44,505 nt of DNA from NCBI GenBank assembly GCA_009787405.1, contig WRGA01000110.1, forward strand, positions 1 to 44,505. The letters are read 5' to 3'. Shown here piece after piece: positions 1 to 8,158 of this stretch. The DNA is from Candidatus Azobacteroides sp. (GTDB lineage: Bacteria > Bacteroidota > Bacteroidia > Bacteroidales > WRGA01). Below the pieces are notes generated by a model. That model did no database searches and was not told the DNA's origin. It saw only the letters and a program-made list of their open reading frames with translations. Within the stretch, counting starts at the first letter, position 1; the number at the start of each line of letters is the position of its first letter. A program made the translations under genes and the position numbers.

Positions 1-96
1 AAAACAACATTTTTTAGAACGGATTTTTCAAAAAAACGAATAGTACATTTTTACATCCCACTTGGGGGATAGATAGGTGCAACATCCGATAATCAT
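1..96. repeat. Long palindromic repeat, copy A (right arm only)
   Basis: The segment matches the right arm of the ~341-bp palindromic element seen complete at 34562-34902 and 39873-40215. It includes the shared stretches ACATTTTTACATCCCACTTG and ACATCCGATAATCAT. The left arm lies outside the window. Bases 97-227, between this repeat and the end of the MBL hydrolase gene, hold nothing I can name. Confidence 0.85.
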
Positions 97-227
97 TTAA
101 AATTAACAATACCGAATAAAGACATAAAGATTTTTTTTGACAGATATTGAACGATCAATCAGCGAAATATTCGGTTTTTTACTTTATCGGAATCGGCACG
201 AACCGAAAAAGCAAAGGCACAATTTAT

Positions 228-983
228 TCAGCATTCGATTTCCAGACCGTCGTAGGGCAAAAAAACATTGTCGGGCAAAAGATGTTCCATTTCCCGGTGC
301 AAGCCGAAATGGTGGCTCATGTGGATGAAATAAGCCCGTTTCGGGCGGATCCGTTCTATTTGGGCAAGTGCCTGATTGATATTTTCATGAGAAATATGCT
401 CCTTTTTCCGCAAGGCATCTATTATCAGTACATCCAAGTTCTGCAATTTATCGTATTCTCCTTCGGGAATGATTTTAAAATCGGTCAGATAGGCAAAATT
501 TCCCGTCCGGTAACCGAAAACAGGCAATTTGTAATGCATCAGCCGAATCGGGACAAATAATATCCCGGCGGCAGCAAAAGGTTTGTTCTCTATTCCGACC
601 AATTCAAGTTGCGGCACGCCGGGATAAGAAACATCGACAAAGCAATACGGCATTCGTTCCCTGAGTTTTTGCACGGTGGAAGTTTCCGCATAAACCGGAA
701 GTTTGTTGCATTTACAAAAAGGGCGCAAATCATCGATTCCGCCGACGTGATCGTAATGTTCGTGCGTGAGCAGCAAAGCGTCCAAGGTATCCGTCCCGGC
801 GGTTAATACCTGTTGACGAAAATCGGGACCGCAATCCAGTAAAATATTTTTCCCCTCCGTCCGCAACAAAACAGATGAGCGAAGGCGCTTATCCCGAAAA
901 TCGGAAGAAGAACAAACTTCGCATTTACAACCTATTTCAGGAACACCTGTCGATGTTCCCGTTCCTAAAAAACGTATTTTCAT
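228..983 (-). CDS. MBL-fold metallo-hydrolase (PhnP-like phosphodiesterase family)
   Basis: A 251-residue cytoplasmic metallo-beta-lactamase-fold hydrolase. The metal-binding HxHxDH signature is visible as THEHYDHVGG about a third of the way in. The N-terminus MKIRFLGTGTSTGVPEIGC is typical of the PhnP/cyclic-phosphate phosphodiesterase-like branch, including the Cys-containing segment CKCEVC. A C-terminal MSHHFGLH segment supplies further metal-binding His. I chose the ATG at 983 because conserved sequence begins there; an upstream in-frame ATG would add 12 unconserved residues and overlap murB. It is the last gene of the pyrE-argH-murB operon, 32 bp after murB. The substrate cannot be read from sequence; Bacteroidota genomes commonly carry this protein without a phn operon. 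Confidence 0.85.
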   Translation of the reverse strand: MKIRFLGTGTSTGVPEIGCKCEVCSSSDFRDKRLRSSVLLRTEGKNILLDCGPDFRQQVLTAGTDTLDALLLTHEHYDHVGGIDDLRPFCKCNKLPVYAETSTVQKLRERMPYCFVDVSYPGVPQLELVGIENKPFAAAGILFVPIRLMHYKLPVFGYRTGNFAYLTDFKIIPEGEYDKLQNLDVLIIDALRKKEHISHENINQALAQIERIRPKRAYFIHMSHHFGLHREMEHLLPDNVFLPYDGLEIEC

Positions 984-1015
984 AAAATAAACCCACACCG
1001 TACACGATTCACGGT

Positions 1016-2026
1016 TCACATGACATTCACTTCCGGATCAAGATCTATTCCGAACCTCTCTTTCACCGAACGTTGAATCATTCGAGACAAATGCAACACC
1101 TCAAGTCCTGTCGCTCCTCCTTTATTTACGATCACCAATGCCTGTTTATGGTGTACCATAACATTTCCGACTTGTTTCCCTTTCCAGCCGCATTGCTCGA
1201 TCAACCAGCCGGCGGGAACTTTCACCCGTCCGGACGGTTGCGCATAAAAAGGCATCGACGGATAAACCTTCAACAAATCGCGACACAATTCTCCGGAAAT
1301 AATCGGATTCATAAAAAAACTGCCGGCATTTCCCGCGACATCCGGATCGGGAAGCTTACTTTCCCGCACCGCAACGACCGCTTTTCGCACATTCGCAATA
1401 TTAATTTCCCCGAACTTCAAGGTCTCCGCTTCTATTGTTCCGTAACTTATGTTAAACGGTATTTGTTTATATAACCGGAAATATACATTCGTAATAATGA
1501 CTCTATTTTTCAGTTCCCGTTTGAAAACACTGCTTCGATAAGCATAGCGGCAAGTTTTGTTTTCAACCGTTTTTTCTTGTCCGGATGCGATCTCCACGAC
1601 ATCCACCATCCGGATAAAATCCTTGACTTCCACTCCGTAAGCCCCGATGTTTTGAACCGCGCTTGCGCCGACTTCTCCGGGAATCAGCGATAAATTTTCG
1701 ATTCCGCGAAAATCATTTTCCACACAAAAAAGGACCAAATCATCCCAAACAACACCTGAACCGACCTTCAAATCAACATATTCATCGGTTTCATTTTCAA
1801 TGACGATATATTTGACAGCGGAATGTAAAATCGTTCCGTCAAAATCTTTCGTAAATAACAAGTTGCTTCCTCCGCCGATATGAAAAAGCGGATTCTTGAT
1901 CAAATTTCCGGACGAAAGAATCCGGCTCAATTCATTCAAATCGGAATATTCGATAAGCAATTTTGTTTTTACATCAATTCCGAAAGTATTATACCGGAAT
2001 AAAGAATGATTTTCAAAAATTTTCAT
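1016..2026 (-). CDS. murB: UDP-N-acetylenolpyruvoylglucosamine reductase
   Basis: MurB reduces UDP-GlcNAc-enolpyruvate to UDP-MurNAc with NADPH and FAD, the second committed step of peptidoglycan precursor synthesis in the cytoplasm. The 336-residue length fits the E. coli-type (type I) enzyme. Visible FAD-binding motifs are GGGSNLLFTKDFDG near residue 52 and LIPGEVGASAVQNIGAYGVE near residue 120. GNAGSFFMNP contains the Ser that acts as proton donor in the family, and the C-terminal PEVNVM carries the conserved Glu. It follows argH by 41 bp and precedes the MBL hydrolase by 32 bp, so all are probably co-transcribed. Confidence 0.95.
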   Translation of the reverse strand: MKIFENHSLFRYNTFGIDVKTKLLIEYSDLNELSRILSSGNLIKNPLFHIGGGSNLLFTKDFDGTILHSAVKYIVIENETDEYVDLKVGSGVVWDDLVLFCVENDFRGIENLSLIPGEVGASAVQNIGAYGVEVKDFIRMVDVVEIASGQEKTVENKTCRYAYRSSVFKRELKNRVIITNVYFRLYKQIPFNISYGTIEAETLKFGEINIANVRKAVVAVRESKLPDPDVAGNAGSFFMNPIISGELCRDLLKVYPSMPFYAQPSGRVKVPAGWLIEQCGWKGKQVGNVMVHHKQALVIVNKGGATGLEVLHLSRMIQRSVKERFGIDLDPEVNVM

Positions 2027-2067
2027 GAATGTATTCGATGTTCCCGGAATATAGCATGATCAACCTC

Positions 2068-3408
2068 TTACATCGCCAGCAAGTTATTCATCGCCGTCTC
2101 CGCTTTTTCAAACCGGAAATCGGAGATTATATCCTGCATCAACAATTGAATCCGGTCATTTTGCAGGTTGCCGATACTGCCTTCATGCGTATGAGAAACC
2201 TTTTTTTCGGGATGGAAAGAACCGGACTCGATATCCAATCCCACCTTTTTATACGCATCCCTGAAAGGCATACCTTCCAATGTCAGGCGGTTTGCTTCTT
2301 CCACACTGAAAACAACAAGATATTTATCGTCATCCAAAATATGTTCGTTCACCGAAATCTCTTTCATCATGCAGGTCGTCATGGTCAAACAATCTTTCAG
2401 TTCATCGAAAACCGGCAAAAAGAGTTCCTTGATGATTTGCAAGTCCCGGAAATATCCGGAAGGCAGATTATTGACAATCATCAAAATTTGTTGCGGCAAC
2501 GATTGGATCTTGTTGCATTTGGCCCGGATCAATTCAAACACATCCGGATTCTTCTTATGCGGCATGATGCTGGATCCGGTTGTAAATTCATCGGGAATTT
2601 TAAGAAAAGCGAAATTCCCGCTGTTGAACAAACAGGCATCGAAGGCCAATTTCGAAATCGTTCCGGCAACCGAAGCCAACGCAAAAGCAACGGAACGCTC
2701 CATTTTTCCGCGTCCCATCTGAGCATATACCACGTTGTAGTTCATGTTGTCGAAACCCAGTAATTCGGTTGTCATTTGCCGATTCAACGGAAAAGAGGAG
2801 CCATATCCGGCAGCCGAACCCAACGGATTCCGATTACAAATCTTGTATGCAGCGAGCATCAATTGCATATCATCGGCCAAACTTTCGGCATACGCGCCGA
2901 ACCACAATCCGAACGAAGAAGGCATCGCCACTTGCAAATGAGTGTATCCGGGCATCAAAACGTCTTTACATCGGTCGCTCTGGGCAATCAATACCTCAAA
3001 TAAATCGGATACACACCAAACAATTTCTTTGATTTTTTCCCGGGTAAACAATTTCAAATCCAGTAAAACCTGATCATTGCGGGAGCGTCCGCTGTGTATT
3101 TTCTTGCCGGTATCACCCAATTTACGGGTAAGCATCAATTCCACCTGAGAATGTACATCTTCGACATGTTCCTCGATCAAAAATTCTCCCGATTCGATCG
3201 ACCGGTAAATATTTCGCAGTTCGGGCAACAAAGAAGACAGCTCATCTTTTGTCAGCAATCCGATACTTTCCAGCATCACGGCATGCGCCATCGATCCGAT
3301 CACGTCATACTCAGCCAAGTACAGATCCATTTCCCGATCTTTCCCGATCGTAAAACGTTCCACCTCTTGATTGATTGCACTGTTTTTATCCCAGAGCTTC
3401 TTCATCAT
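2068..3408 (-). CDS. argH: Argininosuccinate lyase
   Basis: ArgH cleaves argininosuccinate to arginine and fumarate, the last step of arginine synthesis; it is a cytoplasmic homotetramer of the fumarase/aspartase superfamily. The superfamily signature is clear as GSSIMPHKKNP near residue 280. The segment SGRSRNDQVLLDLKLF near residue 105 and the TH of PGYTHLQVAMP near residue 160 are also typical. At 446 residues it is slightly shorter than the ~460 usual in other bacteria but lacks no conserved block. It starts 6 bp after the SRPBCC gene. Confidence 0.95.
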   Translation of the reverse strand: MMKKLWDKNSAINQEVERFTIGKDREMDLYLAEYDVIGSMAHAVMLESIGLLTKDELSSLLPELRNIYRSIESGEFLIEEHVEDVHSQVELMLTRKLGDTGKKIHSGRSRNDQVLLDLKLFTREKIKEIVWCVSDLFEVLIAQSDRCKDVLMPGYTHLQVAMPSSFGLWFGAYAESLADDMQLMLAAYKICNRNPLGSAAGYGSSFPLNRQMTTELLGFDNMNYNVVYAQMGRGKMERSVAFALASVAGTISKLAFDACLFNSGNFAFLKIPDEFTTGSSIMPHKKNPDVFELIRAKCNKIQSLPQQILMIVNNLPSGYFRDLQIIKELFLPVFDELKDCLTMTTCMMKEISVNEHILDDDKYLVVFSVEEANRLTLEGMPFRDAYKKVGLDIESGSFHPEKKVSHTHEGSIGNLQNDRIQLLMQDIISDFRFEKAETAMNNLLAM

Positions 3409-3414
3409 CCTTAT

Positions 3415-3825
3415 TTATTTAAACATAAGGGGTAATGATTCGGCAATTTTGTCGACGACTTCTTGTACCGGTTTTGCAACCATCGCTTTGATGAAAGGAT
3501 TCAAATCAGCTTCGGCAACAATTTGGCAAACGGTTTCGTTTTCCTGTTGTTTCAGCAAATCAATCCGAAAATCAATGTCGACAGGAGCATTTTCGGCCGC
3601 AAAACGAATCCGCTCGAAAGGAATGCGTTCCGTCACCCGAAATTCGACTTTTCCCACGGGAGAAATCGAAAACGAACACGTGTCGGCGGTATATTCCAAA
3701 TCCTGTATTTTATCGGCGGGAAGTTTGTGAAGCAAATGCTTTAAATTGGTTAAATCCGAAAAAAGATTATAAACTTCTTCCGGATTTCTGTGAATCAACG
3801 TCGGTTGACTTTCAAAATTTGTCAT
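3415..3825 (-). CDS. SRPBCC (START/Bet v1-like) family protein
   Basis: A 136-residue small soluble protein with no signal peptide. The opening MTNFESQPTLIHRNPEEVYN followed by alternating beta-strand-like segments (CSFSISPVGKVEFRVTER) and a hydrophobic C-terminal helix ending SLPLMFK fits the SRPBCC helix-grip fold that binds hydrophobic ligands. I chose the ATG at 3825; a longer reading from 3873 would overlap pyrE. It sits between pyrE and argH (11 bp and 6 bp gaps), an arrangement I recall as common in Bacteroidota. Its ligand and role are unknown. Confidence 0.75.
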   Translation of the reverse strand: MTNFESQPTLIHRNPEEVYNLFSDLTNLKHLLHKLPADKIQDLEYTADTCSFSISPVGKVEFRVTERIPFERIRFAAENAPVDIDFRIDLLKQQENETVCQIVAEADLNPFIKAMVAKPVQEVVDKIAESLPLMFK

Positions 3826-3836
3826 TTTATGTATAA

Positions 3837-4472
3837 TTAAATCTGTGCCCAAGTAGACGGACTTTTCCGCCATTCATTCAACGTTTGAAGATCACTTTCG
3901 GTAATATATTTGGTGGCAAGCGATTCTTCCAACACATCTTCATACCTGCATAAAGTCGTCAAAGTCACTTTCGCCGTTTTAAACGCTTTTTCGGCGGCAG
4001 GAATGCTGTAGGTGAAAATAGCCAACATCCCGACAACATCTCCTCCGTTATTGCGAATGGCCTCCACCGCTTTTAAACTGCTTCCGCCGGTGGAAATCAA
4101 ATCTTCGATCACGACAACTTTTTGGCCCGGCAATAAATCACCTTCCAACAAATTTTCCAATCCGTGGTCTTTGGGAGAAGAACGAACATACACAAAAGGC
4201 AACCCTAATTCTTCGGCAACCATGGCTCCCTGAGCAATGGCTCCTGTGGCAACTCCCGCAATAACCTCTGCATCCTGATATTTTTCCCTGATCAAACGAG
4301 ACAATTCCAGTTTGATGAAATTTCTCAGCGACGGATAAGACAACGTTTTTCGATTGTCGCAATATATGGGAGACTTCCAACCCGAAGCCCAAGTAAACGG
4401 ATTATTGGGTTGAAGTTTTACAGCTTTGATTTTAAGCAGCTTAGAGGCCATTAATTTTTCTAACGTTCTCAT
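3837..4472 (-). CDS. pyrE: Orotate phosphoribosyltransferase
   Basis: PyrE joins orotate and PRPP to give orotidine 5'-phosphate in pyrimidine synthesis. The PRPP-binding loop is visible as VVVIEDLISTGGSSLKAVEA near residue 120, and the catalytic-loop region around YVRSSPKDHG carries the expected Lys/His. The 211-residue length is normal. It is the first gene of the minus-strand operon running through argH and murB to the MBL hydrolase. Its promoter must lie in the 419-bp gap upstream, where a TACCTTTG box is present on the minus strand at 4519-4526. Confidence 0.95.
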   Translation of the reverse strand: MRTLEKLMASKLLKIKAVKLQPNNPFTWASGWKSPIYCDNRKTLSYPSLRNFIKLELSRLIREKYQDAEVIAGVATGAIAQGAMVAEELGLPFVYVRSSPKDHGLENLLEGDLLPGQKVVVIEDLISTGGSSLKAVEAIRNNGGDVVGMLAIFTYSIPAAEKAFKTAKVTLTTLCRYEDVLEESLATKYITESDLQTLNEWRKSPSTWAQI

Positions 4473-4518
4473 ATTTTATAATACATGGAATAATATAGAC
4501 CTTGAAAAAGAATATTCG

Positions 4519-4526
4519 CAAAGGTA
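4519..4526 (-). promoter_or_regulatory. Possible -7 box for the pyrE operon
   Basis: Minus-strand TACCTTTG fits the Bacteroidota -7 consensus TAnnTTTG and lies 47 bp upstream of the pyrE ATG. I see no convincing -33 TTG element at the usual ~20-bp distance, so this is tentative. Confidence 0.4.
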
Positions 4527-4688
4527 ATCAATGAGAACGAAACCGGAAAATAATGCGAATAAAAAACCATACCCGGAACATACAGTAAGATTTGTTTACG
4601 CACAAATTGCCGTGACTTTCCGCGTTGCCGGTGTATTTCGTATGTAGTTTTTCCCTGAATAAATCAAAAAAAGGAACGTCGAAATCTC

Positions 4689-4789
4689 TGATCCGGTAGC
4701 GTCATAAATCAGCTGACAGATTATCATAAAACGCTTGTTATCATTGTGTTTATATCTTAAATCAGTCAACCCACGACACTACCGGATCA
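4689..4789. repeat. Short element with 15-bp inverted terminal repeats (MITE-like)
   Basis: TGATCCGGTAGCGTC at 4689-4703 is the inverse of GACACTACCGGATCA at 4775-4789, matching at 14 of 15 positions. The 71 bp between them is AT-rich with no reading frame. The element lies in the 419-bp gap between the divergent pyrE and gcvH genes. It could be a non-autonomous transposable element or a stable transcript hairpin. The rest of the gap (4473-4688 and 4790-4891) shows only a possible promoter box. Confidence 0.5.
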
Positions 4790-4891
4790 AGATAGTTTGC
4801 CATGACTTTCGGTTTTTGCGGCATACTTATCCGATTTATGTGTAATTTTACGTGCTGAATATATTTATTAATCAATTAAAAGAATAAAAAC

Positions 4892-5272
4892 ATGCAGTTT
4901 CCGTCAGAATTGAAGTATACAAAGGAACATGAATGGATTCGTGTAGAAGGAGATAATGCTTATGTGGGCATTACGGATTTTGCTCAAAATGAATTGGGCG
5001 AGATCGTTTTCGTGGATATAACGACTGTTGGTGAAACCATCGCCAAAGATAAAGTATTCGGTACTGTTGAGGCTGTCAAAACCGTATCCGACTTGTTTAT
5101 GCCTGTATCGGGGAAGGTATTGGAAGTAAATGCCGATTTGGAAGATGAGCCTGAATCGGTGAATGAAGATCCTTACGGCAGAGGATGGATCATTAAGGTC
5201 AAATTGACGGATGCCGGAGAGATTGTAGATTTATTGTCTGCGGAAGAATATAAAGCTTTTATCAACGTATAA
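4892..5272 (+). CDS. gcvH: Glycine cleavage system H protein
   Basis: GcvH is the lipoyl-carrying shuttle of the glycine cleavage complex, passing the aminomethyl group between P and T proteins. The lipoylation site is Lys63 in [12 protein letters not shown]. The 126-residue length and the opening [20 protein letters not shown] are standard. Its stop overlaps the purE start in the junction TAATG, so the two are translationally coupled. The other gcv genes are not in this window, which is usual in Bacteroidota. A pairing with purE makes sense because glycine cleavage feeds one-carbon units to purine synthesis. Confidence 0.95.
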   Translation: MQFPSELKYTKEHEWIRVEGDNAYVGITDFAQNELGEIVFVDITTVGETIAKDKVFGTVEAVKTVSDLFMPVSGKVLEVNADLEDEPESVNEDPYGRGWIIKVKLTDAGEIVDLLSAEEYKAFINV

Positions 5273-5778
5273 TGAATCCTTTAGTCAGTATTATCATGGG
5301 AAGTACTTCCGATCTTCCCGTCATGGAAAAAGCCGCAAAACTGTTGGATGAATTTGAAATTCCGTTCGAAATCAATGCTTTGTCTGCGCACAGAACACCG
5401 ACTGAAGTGGAACAATTTGCCCAAAAAGCCGCTTCAAGAGGAATAAAAGTGATCATTGCGGCGGCCGGAATGGCGGCTCATCTTCCCGGTGTGATTGCTT
5501 CGATGACGACGTTGCCGGTAATCGGGGTGCCGATTGATGCGTCATTGTCGGGATTAGACGCTTTGCTGGCAATTGTGCAAATGCCGCCCGGAATTCCTGT
5601 GGCAACAGTGGGGATTAACGGTGCCATGAATGCCGGCATCTTAGCCGTTCAAATCATTTCCACGGGTGATCCCGAATTATGCCGGAAATTAACGGTATAT
5701 AAAGAGAATTTGAAGAAAAAAATCGTTCAAGCCAATGAAGAATTGGCGAAAGTCAGTTTTAAATTTAAAACGAATTAG
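5272..5778 (+). CDS. purE: N5-carboxyaminoimidazole ribonucleotide mutase (PurE, class I)
   Basis: Class I PurE converts N5-CAIR to CAIR in purine synthesis. The substrate-binding loop IIMGSTSDLPVMEKA is at the N-terminus and the catalytic His lies in INALSAHRTPTEV near residue 44. The segment AAAGMAAHLPGVIASMTTLP is a family hallmark. At 168 residues it matches the usual length. It overlaps gcvH by one base and ends 108 bp before the converging cbpM, with a hairpin in between. Confidence 0.95.
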   Translation: MNPLVSIIMGSTSDLPVMEKAAKLLDEFEIPFEINALSAHRTPTEVEQFAQKAASRGIKVIIAAAGMAAHLPGVIASMTTLPVIGVPIDASLSGLDALLAIVQMPPGIPVATVGINGAMNAGILAVQIISTGDPELCRKLTVYKENLKKKIVQANEELAKVSFKFKTN

Positions 5779-5799
5779 GGTTCAAACAATAATGATCTG

Positions 5800-5868
5800 A
5801 TATGCTGATATATCCGTGTGTCGATGAAGGGTTCCTGTTCGTTACCGGCATACCGGTTATCAGCATAT
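5800..5868. terminator. Bidirectional hairpin between purE and cbpM
   Basis: ATATGCTGATA (5800-5810) pairs with TATCAGCATAT (5858-5868), and inside the loop ACCGGCATACCGGT (5844-5857) can form a second hairpin. It lies between two converging genes, where a shared terminator is expected. There is no long T run, so confidence is moderate. Confidence 0.5.
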
Positions 5869-5886
5869 TATTTTGAAGTTCCTTAT

Positions 5887-6180
5887 TTATTCCGGCAGAT
5901 ACAATCGGAGCTGATGTTTTAAATCGATAATTTCCTGCCGCATCACTTCCATTTTGTTCAACAGGTGGTTAATGACATCAATGCCTTCCATGTTTACCGA
6001 TAAATCGTAATATAAACGGGAAAATCGTTCCAAATCGGGTAATTGTTCGGAACGGAAATATTTTTCGCCGGCAATGACATTGATTTCGATTAATCCGACT
6101 TCTTCCAACAACAAAACAAAAGAGGGTTCTATTTGTGTTTTGAGGCAATATTCGCTTACAATTATTAAATCGGGATTCAT
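5887..6180 (-). CDS. cbpM: Chaperone modulator CbpM
   Basis: A 97-residue protein of the CbpM family, which binds the J-domain of CbpA and tunes its co-chaperone activity. The N-terminal ~60 residues look like a MerR-type winged helix (ISEYCLKTQIEPSFVLLLEE, then GLIEI) and the C-terminal part is a leucine-rich helix (VINHLLNKMEVMRQEIIDLK). It lies 32 bp downstream of cbpA on the same strand, the standard cbpA-cbpM arrangement, which strongly supports the call. Confidence 0.85.
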   Translation of the reverse strand: MNPDLIIVSEYCLKTQIEPSFVLLLEEVGLIEINVIAGEKYFRSEQLPDLERFSRLYYDLSVNMEGIDVINHLLNKMEVMRQEIIDLKHQLRLYLPE

Positions 6181-6212
6181 GATGAATGTTTTATATGAAT
6201 TAAGGATCGGTT

Positions 6213-7115
6213 TTAAGATTTAGACAACTCTTCGAATAATTTTTTCTGTTTTTCCGTTAATTTCGTCGGAATTTTGATGTCGAATGTTACGATCAGATCG
6301 CCGAATTCCCCTTCTTTTTTGTAAACGGGAAATCCTTTTCCTTTCAATCTGACTTTCGTTCCGTTTTGTGTTTCCGGTTTAATCTTTACTTTCACTTGCC
6401 CCGACAGCGTATTGATGGTTTGTTCTCCTCCCAATACAGCGGTATAAAGACTGAGCGGAACGGTGATATATAAGTCGTCTCCCAACCGTCTGAAGTCAGG
6501 ATCATCCGCAATGACAAACGTGATATAAAGATCTCCCGCCGGTCCGCCGTTAATGCCCGGTCCGCCTTGGCCTTTTATTTTTATGGTTTGTTCGTTGGTT
6601 ACACCGGCCGGGATGGTGATCCGGATGTTTTTGCCGTTTACATTCAATGTTTGTTTATGAGTCTGCATCGCCTCCCGTAACCCCAAATGTAATTCGGTGT
6701 TGTAGTCCTGTCCGCGGAACCCGCTTGTTTTTCCGGCGCTTTTTCCGCCGCCTCCGAATCCGAAAAGATTTTCAAAAAAATCCGAATATTCACCATTATC
6801 GTCCGAAAATCCTTGAAAATCCGTCCGGAAACCTCCGAAATTTCCTCCGTATGATTGTTGTTGTTGACGGGCTTGTTCGAACTGATCGGCATGTTTCCAG
6901 TTTTCGCCGTACTCGTCATATTTTTTGCGCTTTTCGGGATCACTCAATACTTCATTGGCTTCGTTGATTTCCTGAAATTTTTTATGTGCTTGCGCATCCT
7001 TCGGATTTACATCCGGATGATATTTGCGTGCCAGCTTGCGATATGCTTTTTTTATGTCGTCGGGCGAAGCGTTCTTATTCACTCCGAGTACGCCGTAATA
7101 GTCTATAAAAGCCAT
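6213..7115 (-). CDS. cbpA: DnaJ-class co-chaperone CbpA
   Basis: A 300-residue type II Hsp40 that stimulates the DnaK ATPase. The J-domain covers residues 1-70 with the HPD motif in [14 protein letters not shown] Gly/Phe-rich linker follows at about 90-130, then two C-terminal substrate-binding beta domains at about 140-300. There is no CxxCxGxG zinc finger, which separates it from true DnaJ. It is followed by cbpM. A minus-strand TACCTTTG box at 7163-7170 is a likely -7 promoter element, giving a leader of about 40 nt. Confidence 0.93.
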   Translation of the reverse strand: MAFIDYYGVLGVNKNASPDDIKKAYRKLARKYHPDVNPKDAQAHKKFQEINEANEVLSDPEKRKKYDEYGENWKHADQFEQARQQQQSYGGNFGGFRTDFQGFSDDNGEYSDFFENLFGFGGGGKSAGKTSGFRGQDYNTELHLGLREAMQTHKQTLNVNGKNIRITIPAGVTNEQTIKIKGQGGPGINGGPAGDLYITFVIADDPDFRRLGDDLYITVPLSLYTAVLGGEQTINTLSGQVKVKIKPETQNGTKVRLKGKGFPVYKKEGEFGDLIVTFDIKIPTKLTEKQKKLFEELSKS

Positions 7116-7162
7116 GGTTTTACACTGTAAAATGAACTGTTTTTATCGATTCAATCAAAATG

Positions 7163-7170
7163 CAAAGGTA
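7163..7170 (-). promoter_or_regulatory. Possible -7 box for cbpA-cbpM
   Basis: Minus-strand TACCTTTG matches TAnnTTTG and sits 48 bp upstream of the cbpA ATG. A -33 element at the expected spacing is not clear. Confidence 0.45.
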
Positions 7171-7247
7171 TAAAATCACATCAAATATATGACGTCATTT
7201 ATGAATGGTTTTTGTAACAAAAAAGATATTCCGGTTTCCGGACAATC

Positions 7248-7287
7248 ATAAAGGCGAAAAGTTTTATTTTTTACTTTTCGCCTTTAT
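7248..7287 (-). terminator. Hairpin downstream of the sigma factor gene
   Basis: A 15-bp perfect stem, ATAAAGGCGAAAAGT at 7248-7262 with its complement ACTTTTCGCCTTTAT at 7273-7287, is separated by a 10-base AT loop. It lies 60 bp after the sigma gene stop and before cbpA on the same strand, so it should separate the two transcripts. Confidence 0.65.
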
Positions 7288-7347
7288 TTCGGCGGAACGT
7301 TATTTTTTGATTTCAGATATGGAATAAATAATGGTGAGCTGTTTTTG

Positions 7348-7854
7348 TTATTTATAATCTTTCAGTATCGCTTGCAGTTGTTGGCGTGCAAAGAATATCC
7401 GGCTTTTCACCGTACCCAGGGGCAGGCTCATTCTTTCGGCGATTTCACTGTATTTGTATCCTGAAACATGCATGGAGAACGGGATTTTATACTCATTCGT
7501 GAATCCGGTGATTGCTTTGTTGATTTCTTGAATGGTATACGCCCCGTCGGGAGTTTCGAATCCCGAATCTTGCGGAAGATTCAAATGATACAAATCTTCG
7601 GATTGATCGATCATGGTTTGGTTTCGCACAACTTTCCGGTAATTATTGATGAAAATGTTGCGCATTATTGTAAATACCCATCCTTTGAAATTTACATTTT
7701 CAATGTATTTGTCCTGATTATCCAACGCTTTTAAGGTGGTATCTTGCAATAAATCCTTTGCTTCTTCTCTGTCGGAAGTCAGCGTATAAGCAAAACGCAG
7801 AAGGTTATCCTGCATGCCTAACAGGTCTTTTTCAAATTCTATATTCCTTTTCAT
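7348..7854 (-). CDS. RNA polymerase sigma-70 family (ECF-type) sigma factor
   Basis: A 168-residue sigma factor with only regions 2 and 4. Region 2 covers residues ~10-80 (DLLQDTTLKALDNQDKY, then NFKGWVFTIMRNIFINNYRK). Region 4 covers ~110-165, with a helix-turn-helix at YSEIAERMSLPLGTVKSRIF. No anti-sigma gene is adjacent, and the C-terminus stops soon after region 4. A closely similar orphan ECF factor is widespread in Bacteroidota, so this is likely the conserved housekeeping-associated one rather than a SusC/D-linked regulator. A strong hairpin follows the gene. Confidence 0.9.
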   Translation of the reverse strand: MKRNIEFEKDLLGMQDNLLRFAYTLTSDREEAKDLLQDTTLKALDNQDKYIENVNFKGWVFTIMRNIFINNYRKVVRNQTMIDQSEDLYHLNLPQDSGFETPDGAYTIQEINKAITGFTNEYKIPFSMHVSGYKYSEIAERMSLPLGTVKSRIFFARQQLQAILKDYK

Positions 7855-8158
7855 AAGAAAATCTTTTAAATGTATGAATCGGTATCACCTCTTGAATGTA
7901 ATACAAAGATACGAATTTTTTTGATTAAATAAGAAGATCTTTTTTTGATTCTTCTGCCTTAAAGTTAATTATCACAAATATGTTAAAATGACTTAATTAT
8001 CTGATAGAAAACTATATATATGCATTATTCCGTTTTATTTATGCAATATATACTATAAAATTATCTTATTTATGGTATATCAGACAATTTGAAAAAGTTT
8101 GTCATATATTTGTGAAAAAAAGTATTCGATTTTTTTTCAGTTAAATATACCCGGAAAT
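7855..8158. other. AT-rich divergent promoter region
   Basis: A 304-bp gap between the divergent sigma factor gene and the nfeD-like gene. It has two plausible -7 boxes: minus-strand TATCTTTG at 7904-7911 for the sigma gene, and plus-strand TATATTTG at 8105-8112 for the nfeD-like gene. I see no reading frame or repeat in the rest. Confidence 0.45.
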
